This document shows, in pieces, positions 36,871 through 44,866 of a DNA stretch of 64,000 nucleotides (position 1 is the first letter of the stretch; every line of letters starts with the position of its first letter). Source of the stretch: Burkholderia cenocepacia (GTDB lineage Bacteria; Pseudomonadota; Gammaproteobacteria; Burkholderiales; Burkholderiaceae); assembly GCF_014211915.1 (NCBI RefSeq), contig NZ_CP060040.1:2418001-2482000 (forward strand), written 5' to 3'. The position numbers and the translations under genes were made by a program. The notes beneath the pieces are model-generated. The model searched no databases, was not told where the DNA came from, and saw only the letters and a program-made list of their open reading frames with translations.

Positions 36871-37671
36871 ATGTCGACGCCCGTTACCGATCTTCGCGAT
36901 GCAACCATCGCACCTGTACGCGCTTGCGCCGTCGATGCGCCGTCCGTCGGCAAGACGCTTCGCGTGATCTCGCTGCACGGCGAGCGTGGCCGCCGCGACG
37001 CGTTTCGTGCGAACAATCCGACGCTCGCATTCGAATTCGTCGACGCGATCGACGGTCGGGCGCTGTCGGACGACGATATCGCACGAAGCGGCCTGTTCGC
37101 GCCGGCGTTGCCGTACACGCGCGGCGCGATCGGCATCGCGATGACCACGCATCGCCTGTGGACCGACATCGCCGCAGGCAACGAACTCGTGACGATCGTC
37201 GAGGACGACGCGATCTTCCGCCCGGACTTCGACGAAACGGCGATGCAGTTCCTCGCCGAGCATGCCGGCCGTTACGACTTCGTCGCATGGGGCTACAACT
37301 TCGATTCGATCCTGCGCGGCGCGATCTTCAACAGCCGCACGCCGGTGACGATGCGCTTCGACGAAGCGGCGCTCGCGCAGGCCGTCGACGATTTCCGCAC
37401 CGACCGCGGGCCCGTGCTCGTGATGGACCTGCTCGAGTTCTACGGGATCTGCGCGTACACGATCTCGCCGGCTGGTGCGCGCTTCCTGCTCGATCATTGT
37501 TTTCCGCTGCGACCGGAGACGCTGTTCTCCCACGGGCTCGGCCGCACGCTGCCGAACTACGGGATCGACGTTGCGATGAACAAGTTCTATGGCGCGATGC
37601 GCAGCGTCGCTGCATTTCCGCCGCTCGCCGTGACGATGAACGCGCGCGAGACGTCGACGATTCAACGGTGA
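36871..37671 (+). CDS. Glycosyltransferase family 25 (LPS/protein glycosyltransferase) protein
   Basis: A 266-aa GT25-type protein. The opening strand VISLHGERGRRDAFRANNPTLAFEFVDAIDGR is the family hallmark. It is followed by the metal-binding VEDDAIF and a C-terminal YTISPAGARFLLDHCFPLRPETL. GT25 enzymes add galactose or glucose to lipooligosaccharide or to protein. The gene starts two bases after the small membrane protein stop. Together with the TPR and CgeB-like transferases opposite, it forms a divergent glycosylation island close to the adhesin genes. Confidence 0.82.
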   Translation: MSTPVTDLRDATIAPVRACAVDAPSVGKTLRVISLHGERGRRDAFRANNPTLAFEFVDAIDGRALSDDDIARSGLFAPALPYTRGAIGIAMTTHRLWTDIAAGNELVTIVEDDAIFRPDFDETAMQFLAEHAGRYDFVAWGYNFDSILRGAIFNSRTPVTMRFDEAALAQAVDDFRTDRGPVLVMDLLEFYGICAYTISPAGARFLLDHCFPLRPETLFSHGLGRTLPNYGIDVAMNKFYGAMRSVAAFPPLAVTMNARETSTIQR

Positions 37672-37683
37672 CGTCGTGCGGAA

Positions 37684-37697
37684 TAGGACCAGGCTGA
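37684..37697. promoter_or_regulatory. TAGGAC-type box after the GT25 gene
   Basis: TAGGACCAGGCTGA keeps TAGGAC and matches the right half partly. It is over 500 bp before the next plus-strand gene, so its target is unclear. Confidence 0.3.
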
Positions 37698-37793
37698 TTG
37701 TGCGGATGCCGTATGCGCTTCGACAATGCGTAGGTCGGGCAGCTGCATGGTACGCGCCCGATACCTCGTATCCGAAGCCACGCTTCGTTGGAC

Positions 37794-37824
37794 GCGCTGC
37801 CCGTTCGCCGGGCAGCGCATTTTT
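37794..37824 (+). terminator. Intrinsic terminator after the GT25 operon
   Basis: GCGCTGCCCG (37794-37803) pairs with CGGGCAGCGC (37809-37818) around a TTCG-type loop, followed by ATTTTT. This is a strong rho-independent terminator. Confidence 0.9.
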
Positions 37825-38205
37825 CTCCGCGCGAGGCCGGCACGAGCGACGTTGCCGGCGCGGCCCGGTCAGGATGGCGAGAGGTGAATGCCTTGCGGCG
37901 ACCGGTGGGCTCGGTCGCATCTGCACCGTTCGGGTCGCAGGTTGGGAGAACGCTGCCACATGCGAGCGCAGGGCATTCATCTCTGTCGTTCCCTCCGTCG
38001 GTCACCTGTGCCTCGCAGACGGCGGTGACTCTGCTCGGCAACGCGCGGCCGGCTCGACCGGCTCGCGCTTCAGGTCTGGTCGTGACGCGATCGCGCGCGC
38101 GGCCTGTCAGACACCGACCCGGTCGGTTGTCCGCGGTGAAGCTGCCGCACCTCCACACGGCCGCCATCGCGTGCGGCACCTCCCTCCATCGATGAAGGAA
38201 TCGTC
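37825..38205. other. Gap before the peptidyl-prolyl isomerase gene
   Basis: A 381-bp stretch with no convincing gene. The small frames have no family features or ribosome sites. It should hold the isomerase promoter, but no clear -35/-10 pair was found. Confidence 0.5.
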
Positions 38206-39048
38206 ATGAAGAAGCATCACATTTCCATTGTTTCCACCCTGATCGCACTCGCGTGCGCCTGCGGCGCCCCTGTCGCACGCGCCGCAGGCACGAAAACCGA
38301 AACGCCGCTGCCGCCGGGCGTCGAAGCGGTCGTCAACGACACGCCCATCGCGCGCAGCGACGTGGACGTCCTGATCCATCAATGGGGTCAGGCGGATACG
38401 CCGGCGCTGCGCGAACAAGCCAGGCGCGAGCTGATCGCCCAGCACCTGGTCGAGCAGGCAGCGGAAAAGGCCAACTACGGTAGCCGCCCCGAAGTGAATC
38501 GCGTCGTGATGCGGGCGCGCACGGTCGCGGCGACGGATCTCTACCTGCGCGACAACCTGCACCCGCAAGCGGTGACCGACGCGCAGGTGAAGGCGCGTTA
38601 CGACGACGTCGTCGCGAATGCCGCGCAGTTCGAATATCGCGCGGACGTGATCGCCGTGGCCGATCCGGCCGAAGTGAACGCGCTGGTCGCGGAGCTGAAG
38701 CAGGGCGCGGCGTTCGACGCGGTGGCGAAGAAGTACAACACGACGCCGAACGGCGGCGTCGCGCAGTGGGTCGAGTTGCGCACGCCGGTGGCCGAGGGGA
38801 AGACGGGCGGTTTGCCGTTGCCGCTCGCGCAGGCGATCACGTCGCTGCAGCCGGGCGCCGTCGCGGGCCCGATCCGGGTCGGCAACGCGTTCGCGATCGT
38901 GAAACTCGACGAGAAGCGTGCGACGGTCGTGCCGACCTTCGAGGCGGCGAAGAACGTGCTGCGTCAGCAGCTGGAAGCGCAGGCGCAGCAGCGCGCGATG
39001 ACGGCGCTGGTCGACAAGCTGGCCGGGCAGGCGACGATCCAGCAGTAA
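38206..39048 (+). CDS. Periplasmic parvulin-type peptidyl-prolyl isomerase (PpiC/SurA-like)
   Basis: A 280-aa protein with a signal peptide (MKKHHISIVSTLIALACACGAPVARA). An N-terminal SurA-like helical chaperone region follows (VEAVVNDTPIARSDVDVLI, ARRELIAQHLVEQAAEKANY). The parvulin domain spans about 130-240 (YRADVIAVADPAEVNALVAELKQGAAFDAVAKKYNTTPNGGVAQWV). The ending NAFAIVKLDEKR is typical of rotamases. AAGGA is upstream of the ATG. It helps fold exported proteins; being next to huge autotransporters and an EPS locus, it may serve them. A terminator follows. Confidence 0.88.
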   Translation: MKKHHISIVSTLIALACACGAPVARAAGTKTETPLPPGVEAVVNDTPIARSDVDVLIHQWGQADTPALREQARRELIAQHLVEQAAEKANYGSRPEVNRVVMRARTVAATDLYLRDNLHPQAVTDAQVKARYDDVVANAAQFEYRADVIAVADPAEVNALVAELKQGAAFDAVAKKYNTTPNGGVAQWVELRTPVAEGKTGGLPLPLAQAITSLQPGAVAGPIRVGNAFAIVKLDEKRATVVPTFEAAKNVLRQQLEAQAQQRAMTALVDKLAGQATIQQ

Positions 39049-39079
39049 GCGGCTCGCGGTGCAGGTATGCCGCCTGAAT

Positions 39080-39119
39080 ATCGGCCCGTTGCTCGAATCG
39101 AGTACGGGCCGATTTTATT
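39080..39119. terminator. Intrinsic terminator between the isomerase and the RES toxin gene
   Basis: ATCGGCCCGT (39080-39089) pairs with ACGGGCCGAT (39104-39113), and a smaller CTCGA stem sits in the loop. TTTTATTT follows. It overlaps the last codons of the convergent toxin gene. Confidence 0.85.
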
Positions 39120-39597
39120 TCGGCGCGTGGCCGAACAGTCTCGGGTCGAGTGTGAAGGGCACAGTGCCGACTACCTTGACGGCTTTCATGTCCGGATGCG
39201 ACGGGTTCAACAATAGATTGAAATCGATCGAACACACTACCGACGGCACACGCATAGCCAGCTGTTTGCCGGCCTCCAGCCACTGCTGACCCAGCTTCAT
39301 CGTGGTTTCGGGATCGCGCGTCAAGTCTGCCCAGCCATCCGGCGGTGTCGGAGTGAACGCCTCGTCATAAATGGCGTCTGGCAACTCCAATGTCACCAAG
39401 TGATACCCGCCGGCCGGCATCAAGCCGGCCATGTGCACTAGCGCTTCGAGCAGTGCAGTTGAAGCATGAAGACATGTGTACACAACGCGCATTCCGTGTG
39501 GGCTCCAACGTCCGCCGGCCAACGCGGCGCCATTGCCGCTCAAGTCGTCGGCCCGATAGTAGCCGCGCCGCTCCTTGGCGAGTCGATACAGTTTCAT
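39115..39597 (-). CDS. RES-domain toxin (type II toxin-antitoxin)
   Basis: A 160-aa RES-domain protein. The family's Arg, Glu and Ser residues can be followed in MKLYRLAKERRGYYRADDLSG, GGRWSPHGMRVVYTCLHAS and the early helix ALLEALVHM; the C-terminal half has SIDFNLLLNPSHPD. RES toxins degrade NAD+ in known cases. The ATG overlaps the antitoxin stop by four bases. GC content is lower than in the surrounding genes, which suggests acquisition. It is a self-contained module between the isomerase and the SymE pair. Confidence 0.88.
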   Translation of the reverse strand: MKLYRLAKERRGYYRADDLSGNGAALAGGRWSPHGMRVVYTCLHASTALLEALVHMAGLMPAGGYHLVTLELPDAIYDEAFTPTPPDGWADLTRDPETTMKLGQQWLEAGKQLAMRVPSVVCSIDFNLLLNPSHPDMKAVKVVGTVPFTLDPRLFGHAPK

Positions 39598-40100
39598 GCG
39601 CCGATTCCGTAAATGACGCGCATCAGCAGATCCCGTACTCGGTCATACCCAGGTTGGGAATCCAGGACTTCGAGCGGCCGCAACCCGGCAAGCTCGGCAT
39701 GTGGAAGTTGCATCCATTCAGCGGCGAGCGTTTCGTTCTCGAATACGTCCATCGCGAGCCGAAAGACGTAGAGCACGCGTGCGACACGATCGGATTCTGC
39801 AGGGGATAGACGTTCCTCGCGCGCTATCTTGCGCAGGATCGTGGAACTCGGAAGGCCGAGTCCAGCAAGCAGCGTTTGGACTGGCACATTCAAGAGATTC
39901 TTCGCGACACGATCGATAATGTTGGCCTCCATCCCTTCACGAATTTGCCTGCGTTGCTCAAGGGCATCGAACTGGCCGAGGAACATCTCGATATCGCGAC
40001 CGTGAGGGCCGAGTTGTTTAGAGTCGACGGTCGGCTTGGCCGCTTTCACGGCAGCGGGGCGAGTAGCTGATTGTCGGCCAGCGGATTGATTCCGTGCCAT
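39594..40100 (-). CDS. Xre/MbcA/ParS-type antitoxin for the RES toxin
   Basis: A 168-aa protein starting MARNQSAGRQSATR; an AGAGGAAC ribosome site supports this start over the longer frame. A basic disordered N-terminus is followed by a helix-turn-helix core (LLAGLGLPSSTILRKIAREERLSPAESDRVARVLYVFRLAMDVF). The C-terminal DUF2384 toxin-binding domain ends DRVRDLLMRVIYGIGA, containing the usual LxxI/YG ending. It should neutralise the RES toxin and repress the operon; an inverted repeat lies 17-40 bp before its start. Confidence 0.88.
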   Translation of the reverse strand: MARNQSAGRQSATRPAAVKAAKPTVDSKQLGPHGRDIEMFLGQFDALEQRRQIREGMEANIIDRVAKNLLNVPVQTLLAGLGLPSSTILRKIAREERLSPAESDRVARVLYVFRLAMDVFENETLAAEWMQLPHAELAGLRPLEVLDSQPGYDRVRDLLMRVIYGIGA

Positions 40101-40116
40101 GGTGATGTTCCTCTCA

Positions 40117-40140
40117 AATGAGAATCTCAATGTTCTCATT
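40117..40140. promoter_or_regulatory. Operator-like inverted repeat before the RES/Xre operon
   Basis: AATGAGAA (40117-40124) and TTCTCATT (40133-40140) form a perfect 8-bp inverted repeat with an 8-bp spacer just before the antitoxin ribosome site. A partial third copy (GTGAGAG) follows near 40157. This is the usual site for antitoxin autorepression. Confidence 0.6.
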
Positions 40141-40374
40141 GTAGATTCGTTCAAGTGAGAGTCAAGACTTTCCCGTTTGGCAGGCATGCTGATGCTCCAG
40201 AGGTGGGGGCAACCGACTATGGCCAAGTGCAGCACTGTGGGAGAAGAATCAGTCCAGTCCGATTGGTTGTAACGATCGTTCACGTTAAATTGAACGAGTG
40301 TGGCGCCGGATCCGCTTCGGCGGCGGCCGTTGGGCCCGGCCGTCGTCATGCTATGTATTTGATAGCACCTACTC

Positions 40375-40767
40375 CTAACGCTGCCTCATGCGAGCGCCGA
40401 GGCGCTTCCGGCCGCCACACATTTCTTTAAGCCTGCGTCGCAGCCCGTCAGACCGAAACCGTAATCCCCGCCGGCCCGAATTCCCCGCCGGCTTCACCAC
40501 GATCTCCACATGCTGGCCGAACGACGCCAGCGTCAGCATCAGTTGATCCAGCGTTACATTCCGGAGCCGCTCGCGCTGCTCGGGCGTGACCACCGGCTGT
40601 GCCATTTCGGCGAGCGCCGCCGCCTCTTCCTCGGTCAGGCCGCGCGACGCCATCAATGCATTGAGTTTCAGTACGAGCACGGATTTGGCCGCCAGTTCGC
40701 CGACGTCGTAATAGTCGAAATCGTCCGGCACGTTGTCGGAGTGTTGATTCGATGTGTCGTAGTTCAT
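40375..40767 (-). CDS. HTH-domain antitoxin-like protein, frameshifted C-terminus
   Basis: A 130-aa helix-turn-helix protein starting MNYDTSNQHSDNVPDDFDYYD, with GGAGG upstream and its ATG overlapping the SymE stop. Residues about 28-90 form an Xre-type domain (SVLVLKLNALMASRGLTEEEAAALAEMAQPVV, then LDQLMLTLASFGQHVEIVVKPAG). After KPAG the reading becomes an Arg-rich nonsense-like tail. One additional base in the four-C run at 40483-40486 would restore EFGPAGITVSV and a stop at 40448. So the intact gene probably ended there and the present tail of some 25 residues is due to a lost base. This could be real or a sequence error. Confidence 0.75.
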   Translation of the reverse strand: MNYDTSNQHSDNVPDDFDYYDVGELAAKSVLVLKLNALMASRGLTEEEAAALAEMAQPVVTPEQRERLRNVTLDQLMLTLASFGQHVEIVVKPAGNSGRRGLRFRSDGLRRRLKEMCGGRKRLGARMRQR

Positions 40768-41102
40768 TACGCTTCCTCCGTCATCACCGACAGTTGCCGC
40801 TGTTGCCCGGTGCCGCAATCGACATCGGGAAGTCCATCCTTTCCGACAGGGCTCGGGTCCGCCTCATCGATCGGCGTGATCACCAGCCGCTTGTGCGACA
40901 CCTCGATATGCAGACGCTGTTCGGGATCGAAACCCGCCGCCTCGATCCATCGGCCAGACAATTTCATCCACAGATGCACGACAGGCGGCGCCATTTCAGC
41001 GAGCCGGATATGCGGAACGATACGGCGGGATTGAAGAGACGAACGAGGGGAGACAAAACGATCGCGGAAATACGTCGGTGCGTTATGATTCGCGCCAGCC
41101 AT
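40767..41102 (-). CDS. symE: SymE-family toxin-like protein
   Basis: A 111-aa protein starting MAGANHNAPTYFRDRF, with AGGAG before the ATG. The core PPVVHLWMKLSGRWIEAAGFDPEQRLHIEVSHKRLVITP is the SymE fold, an AbrB-like domain. In E. coli SymE is an SOS-induced toxin controlled by an antisense RNA. Here, as in many Burkholderia, it is followed at once by an HTH protein, which may act as its partner. A perfect 14-bp hairpin lies in its upstream region. Confidence 0.8.
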   Translation of the reverse strand: MAGANHNAPTYFRDRFVSPRSSLQSRRIVPHIRLAEMAPPVVHLWMKLSGRWIEAAGFDPEQRLHIEVSHKRLVITPIDEADPSPVGKDGLPDVDCGTGQQRQLSVMTEEA

Positions 41103-41430
41103 GATTAACTCCTGGGAAGTTGGTTGTGGTCAGCGGCCCGCAGGTGCTGTTTCACCTGCGGGCCGCGCTCGTTTACGCAACGGATTTCGAGTACCGCTCC
41201 GTCACATGCATCGCATGTCGAAGCGGCCTGAGAACCCTGGCGAAAACGTGCAACCACTGTAGCCGAGAACATCCGGCGTCATGGATCGGTCACGTACGAA
41301 TTTATCGATGTTGGCCATCCGGCCTATGCATCGACGCTTGCTGCATAAAGAATCCGGCGCGATCGCGTCGGCTGGCTGCGTCGTCGATTCATTCCCGATG
41401 TGTCAGAAATCGTTTCAATCGACGATTCGA
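41103..41430. other. Gap between symE and the hybrid kinase, with a perfect hairpin
   Basis: No gene is supported in this 328-bp gap. GCGGCCCGCAGGTG (41133-41146) and its exact complement (41153-41166) form a 14-bp stem with a six-base loop, 31 bases before the symE start. There is no T-run on either side, so it may be an attenuator or RNA control element of symE rather than a simple terminator. Confidence 0.6.
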
Positions 41431-44412
41431 TCAGCCCGCCGCACGCCGCATCAGGATCTCGTTCGCGCTCTGTCGATAGCGCTCGAACTCCCGCGCGAAC
41501 GCCGCCGCATCCCCGGCCAGCGCCAGCGCTTCCATCGACGCGCAGAGCCCTGAAATCTCCCGCTCGCCGATCATTGCGAACGCACCGCGCATGCTGTGAA
41601 TCTCCGATCGCGCAACCTTCAGATCGCCGTCCTGCAACGCCCGCGCAATGGTCGCGCTCGAACGTCGCGTCGCATCGACGAGCACCGTGTGCAGGTCTTT
41701 CGGCAACGGGCCGGGCGCGCGCGCGGGTACGGGCGGATACGTCGGCCGCCGCCACGTCCCCGCGTACTTCGCGATCGCCTGCTCGAGCGATTTCAGCGAC
41801 GTCGGCTTCGTGACGATCTCGTCGATACCCGCTTCCCACGCCAGCCGCAACTCGTCCGGTTCGGCATGCGCGGTGACCGCCAGGATCGGCTGCACGCGGC
41901 CGCGCTCGCGCAGCACGCGGGCGAACGCATAGCCGTCGAGGCCCGGCATGTTCAGGTCGGTGAGCACGACCGCGTAGTCGTGGCGGTCCACGAGGTCGAG
42001 CGCGTCGGCGACGTTCGACGCGATATCGGCCTGATAGCCGAGTACGTCCAGCTGATCGTGGACGAGCGAACGGTTGACCGGATTGTCGTCGACGAACAGC
42101 ACGCGCACGTCCGGCGCGTCGTCGCTTGAAAGCGCCTGGGCGGCGCCCGGCTGGCGGTCGAGCGGCAGCGGCAACGTGACGACGAACGTCGAACCCACGC
42201 CCGGCACGCTGTTCGCGTCGATGCGCCCGCCCATCGATTCCGCGAGCTTGTAGCTCAGCGCGAGGCCGATGCCGGTGCCGCCGAAGCGGCGCGCGATCGA
42301 TTCGTCGGCCTGCGCGAACGGCTCGAACACGTGCGCCAGCTGATCGGCCGTCATGCCGATGCCCGAATCGCTGACGCGGATCGTCACGGGCGTCGCGTCG
42401 CCCGACGGCGCCGACACCGACAACGCCACCGCGCCGCGGTCGGTGAATTTGATCGCGTTGCTGACCAGGTTGACGACGATCTGCCGCACGCGCATCGGGT
42501 CGCCGAGGTACGTGTGCGCGACCGCAGGATCGACGTCGATGCGCAATGCGATGCCCTTCGCGCCGGCCACCGGCTCGAACAGGTCGGCGACGTCGCGCAT
42601 CAGCTCGTCGATCCGGAAGCCGGTCGCTTCGAGCGTCATCCGGTCGGCTTCGATCTTCGTCATGTCGAGCACGTTGTTCAGCATGTCGAGGAGCATCCGC
42701 GCGGCCGACGTGACCGCATGCAGGCGCGGCTTCTGCCGGCTCGGGTCGGGCGCCTTGTCGAGCAGTTCGAGATTGCCGAGCATCGCGTTCAGCGGCGTGC
42801 GGATCTCGTGACTGATCGTCGCGAGGAACGTCGACTTCGCGCGATTCGCGCTGTCGAGCGCGCGTTCGGCGTCGGCGCGCGTCGTGATGTCGGAGAAGCT
42901 GCACAGCAGCGCGTTCTTGCCCTTGTAGCGTACGCGTACGAAATTGACGAGCAGGTCGCGCGCGCGGCCGTCGCCGAGCGTCAGCGGCAGTTCGACGTCG
43001 AGCTGGACGGGCGACGCGTCCGCGTGTTCGCGATAGCGGGCCAGCAGCCGCTCGTGCAGCGGCGGATCGCCGGCCTCGCGTTCGTACAGTTCGAGCATCC
43101 GGTTGCGCAGCAGCACCTGTCGCGTGTCGGGCGATACGAGGCCGATGCCGAACGGCGCGGTCGCGACGATCGTGCGGCTCATCCGCTCGCTTTCGAACAC
43201 GCGGCGCGAGCGGCGGAACAGCGGCGCGAACACCCGCAGGTCGAACGCGATCACGAGCGTCCACAGCACGATGAGGATCGTCGCGGTCGTACCGAACTCG
43301 CGCAGCATCGTCGACCAGATCGCAAAGGCGATCGTGCGCCACGAGTACGCATAGACGATCGCGTAGCCGGTGTCGGAAATCCGGTCGCTGATCGTGAACA
43401 CGCCGTGGCGATAACTTTCGTCGAAATGCGCGAGGCCGCGCCGCCACGTGCCTTCGGCTAGCGCGTGCTTCATCAGCGCGGCGCCGTCCTCCGCGTCGCC
43501 GGTGCGGTCGACATCGAGCAGCACGCGGCCGTTTTCGTCGATCAGCATCGCGACCGCATCGGCCGGCGCGTGCTTCATGCGATCGGCGATCACGTCGACG
43601 TCGAAGTCACTCACGAAGGTCATGAAATGCTGCTGACCGTCGAAGGCGGGCTCGACGAGACGGAAGACCGTCTTGCCGGTCAGCGGGTCGATCGCCGGCG
43701 CCTGCCATGCGATCCGGCGCGACAGGCGCCAGTAGCGCGCGACGGCCGGATCGGACCAGTCGGCCACGTCGAATGCGAGGTGCTGGATCAGCGCATGCGT
43801 GTCGCGTACGCCGATGCGCGCGAGCAGGTCGGGATACGGCATCGACGGCGGCGGCGTGATCGCGATCACGTTGCGGTCGGGGCTGTATGCATAGCCGCGC
43901 ACCGCGCGGCCGGTCTGCCGCTCGGCAGCCGCGACCGAAATCGTCTGGCGCTCCATCAACTGCACGTAGCGATCGGTTTCGTGGTCGGCGAGCGCCTTCG
44001 GCGATGCTGCCACGAAAATTTCGCTCACGCCGGGCATCGGGGCGAGCAGCACGTGCCCGTCTTTTCTCAGTGCATCTGAGGCTTCGCGCGCATGCGGCGG
44101 ATGGCCGTTCCACAGCAGCTCGGCGTTGATCACCGCGCGGCGCATCGACGCCTGTTTCGCATCCATTTCCAGTTGCACGAGCGCCTTGTGCGTCGCGAAC
44201 AGGTCGCGGCGCTCGGCGATGTAGTCGCGCACCGAGCCGACGAGCAGGATGCCGGCCGCGATCAGGATCACGAGCGACAGCACGACCGCGCCGCCGTACA
44301 GCGTGAAGCGCTGATACCGGTTCAGCAGGCTCAGGTCGTGCGCATCGTCGTCGATCGACGCGAACGGCGCGCTGGCGTCCGTATGGGACGCGAAGAGATG
44401 GCGGATGGGCAT
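41431..44412 (-). CDS. Hybrid histidine kinase with receiver and HPt domains (RcsC/BvgS-like)
   Basis: 993 aa. The first membrane helix (about 38-62, LYGGAVVLSLVILIAAGILLVGS) and a second near 385-410 frame a periplasmic sensor region of some 320 residues of no known fold. A PAS-like segment and the kinase core follow. The H-box is [11 protein letters not shown] with His535, then the N-box NLVSNAIKF and G-boxes. The receiver domain has DD and phospho-Asp819 in LTDLNMPGLDG. The HPt has His939 in EIHSMRGAF. All parts of a His-Asp-His relay are therefore in one chain, and the final Asp should be on one of the RcsB-like regulators. The gene is divergent from the large adhesin. Confidence 0.93.
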   Translation of the reverse strand: MPIRHLFASHTDASAPFASIDDDAHDLSLLNRYQRFTLYGGAVVLSLVILIAAGILLVGSVRDYIAERRDLFATHKALVQLEMDAKQASMRRAVINAELLWNGHPPHAREASDALRKDGHVLLAPMPGVSEIFVAASPKALADHETDRYVQLMERQTISVAAAERQTGRAVRGYAYSPDRNVIAITPPPSMPYPDLLARIGVRDTHALIQHLAFDVADWSDPAVARYWRLSRRIAWQAPAIDPLTGKTVFRLVEPAFDGQQHFMTFVSDFDVDVIADRMKHAPADAVAMLIDENGRVLLDVDRTGDAEDGAALMKHALAEGTWRRGLAHFDESYRHGVFTISDRISDTGYAIVYAYSWRTIAFAIWSTMLREFGTTATILIVLWTLVIAFDLRVFAPLFRRSRRVFESERMSRTIVATAPFGIGLVSPDTRQVLLRNRMLELYEREAGDPPLHERLLARYREHADASPVQLDVELPLTLGDGRARDLLVNFVRVRYKGKNALLCSFSDITTRADAERALDSANRAKSTFLATISHEIRTPLNAMLGNLELLDKAPDPSRQKPRLHAVTSAARMLLDMLNNVLDMTKIEADRMTLEATGFRIDELMRDVADLFEPVAGAKGIALRIDVDPAVAHTYLGDPMRVRQIVVNLVSNAIKFTDRGAVALSVSAPSGDATPVTIRVSDSGIGMTADQLAHVFEPFAQADESIARRFGGTGIGLALSYKLAESMGGRIDANSVPGVGSTFVVTLPLPLDRQPGAAQALSSDDAPDVRVLFVDDNPVNRSLVHDQLDVLGYQADIASNVADALDLVDRHDYAVVLTDLNMPGLDGYAFARVLRERGRVQPILAVTAHAEPDELRLAWEAGIDEIVTKPTSLKSLEQAIAKYAGTWRRPTYPPVPARAPGPLPKDLHTVLVDATRRSSATIARALQDGDLKVARSEIHSMRGAFAMIGEREISGLCASMEALALAGDAAAFAREFERYRQSANEILMRRAAG

Positions 44413-44597
44413 GAGACGAAGACCGGTGAATCAATGCGCAAATCGGGAGACGCGCTACGGCGATGCCGGAACGCGGACGATATCCGCGAGCCGCACGACG
44501 GCGGCGCGATGCGCGGCCGGCTCGGGGAACGGGAAAATTATCGGGATAGCGGGCGGGTCTGTATGTAGGGCAGTCCGAAACACTCGCGCGCGATGGA

Positions 44598-44611
44598 TAG
44601 GACCAGTCCTA
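44598..44611. promoter_or_regulatory. Perfect TAGGAC-CA-GTCCTA box
   Basis: TAGGACCAGTCCTA is a perfect 6-2-6 palindrome and the best member of the box family. It lies 186 bp before the kinase start and 256 bp before the adhesin start. Confidence 0.65.
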
Positions 44612-44735
44612 TTCAGGCAATCGGCGGCGCGGTGCGTATATAAGGCTTGCCGCGCGCTCGTGTCAAACGGAATCGTTCGAGAGAACGGCGTGCCGTGCCG
44701 TGTCTGGCACGGCCGATTGTCAAGCAACGTCATGT

Positions 44736-44749
44736 TAGGACTGGGCCTA
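44736..44749. promoter_or_regulatory. TAGGAC-TG-GGCCTA box before the large adhesin
   Basis: TAGGACTGGGCCTA differs from the perfect palindrome at one base. It is identical, in reverse orientation, to the box at 62419-62432 in front of the second adhesin. It is 118 bp before the adhesin start. Confidence 0.65.
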
Positions 44750-44866
44750 CGAAATAAGTCGCCGCACGTCCAGCCGTCTGATTATCGAAATGACAGGCGA
44801 TCAATACATTGGCATCTGTGGACGAGGAGCGTCCTTCTCCCCTTTTTCTCTACAGAGGCAATCAGC

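Larger units (their letters stand above)
44413..44866. promoter_or_regulatory. Divergent promoter region of hybrid kinase 1 and the large adhesin
   Basis: A 454-bp gap with no gene. It holds two of the best TAGGAC-type boxes (44598-44611 and 44736-44749). A TTGTCAAGC/ATGTTAGGA stretch and AT-rich DNA near 44740-44800 mark the likely adhesin promoter. Confidence 0.6.

Noticed and set aside
37676..38209. Open frames in the gap between GT25 and the isomerase as a gene
   Set aside because: A strong terminator lies inside them, there is no ribosome site, and the protein is low-complexity with no recognisable features.
41120..41553. Plus-strand frames opposite the end of hybrid kinase 1
   Set aside because: They run through the symE hairpin and antisense to the HPt domain, and have no ribosome site or homology.
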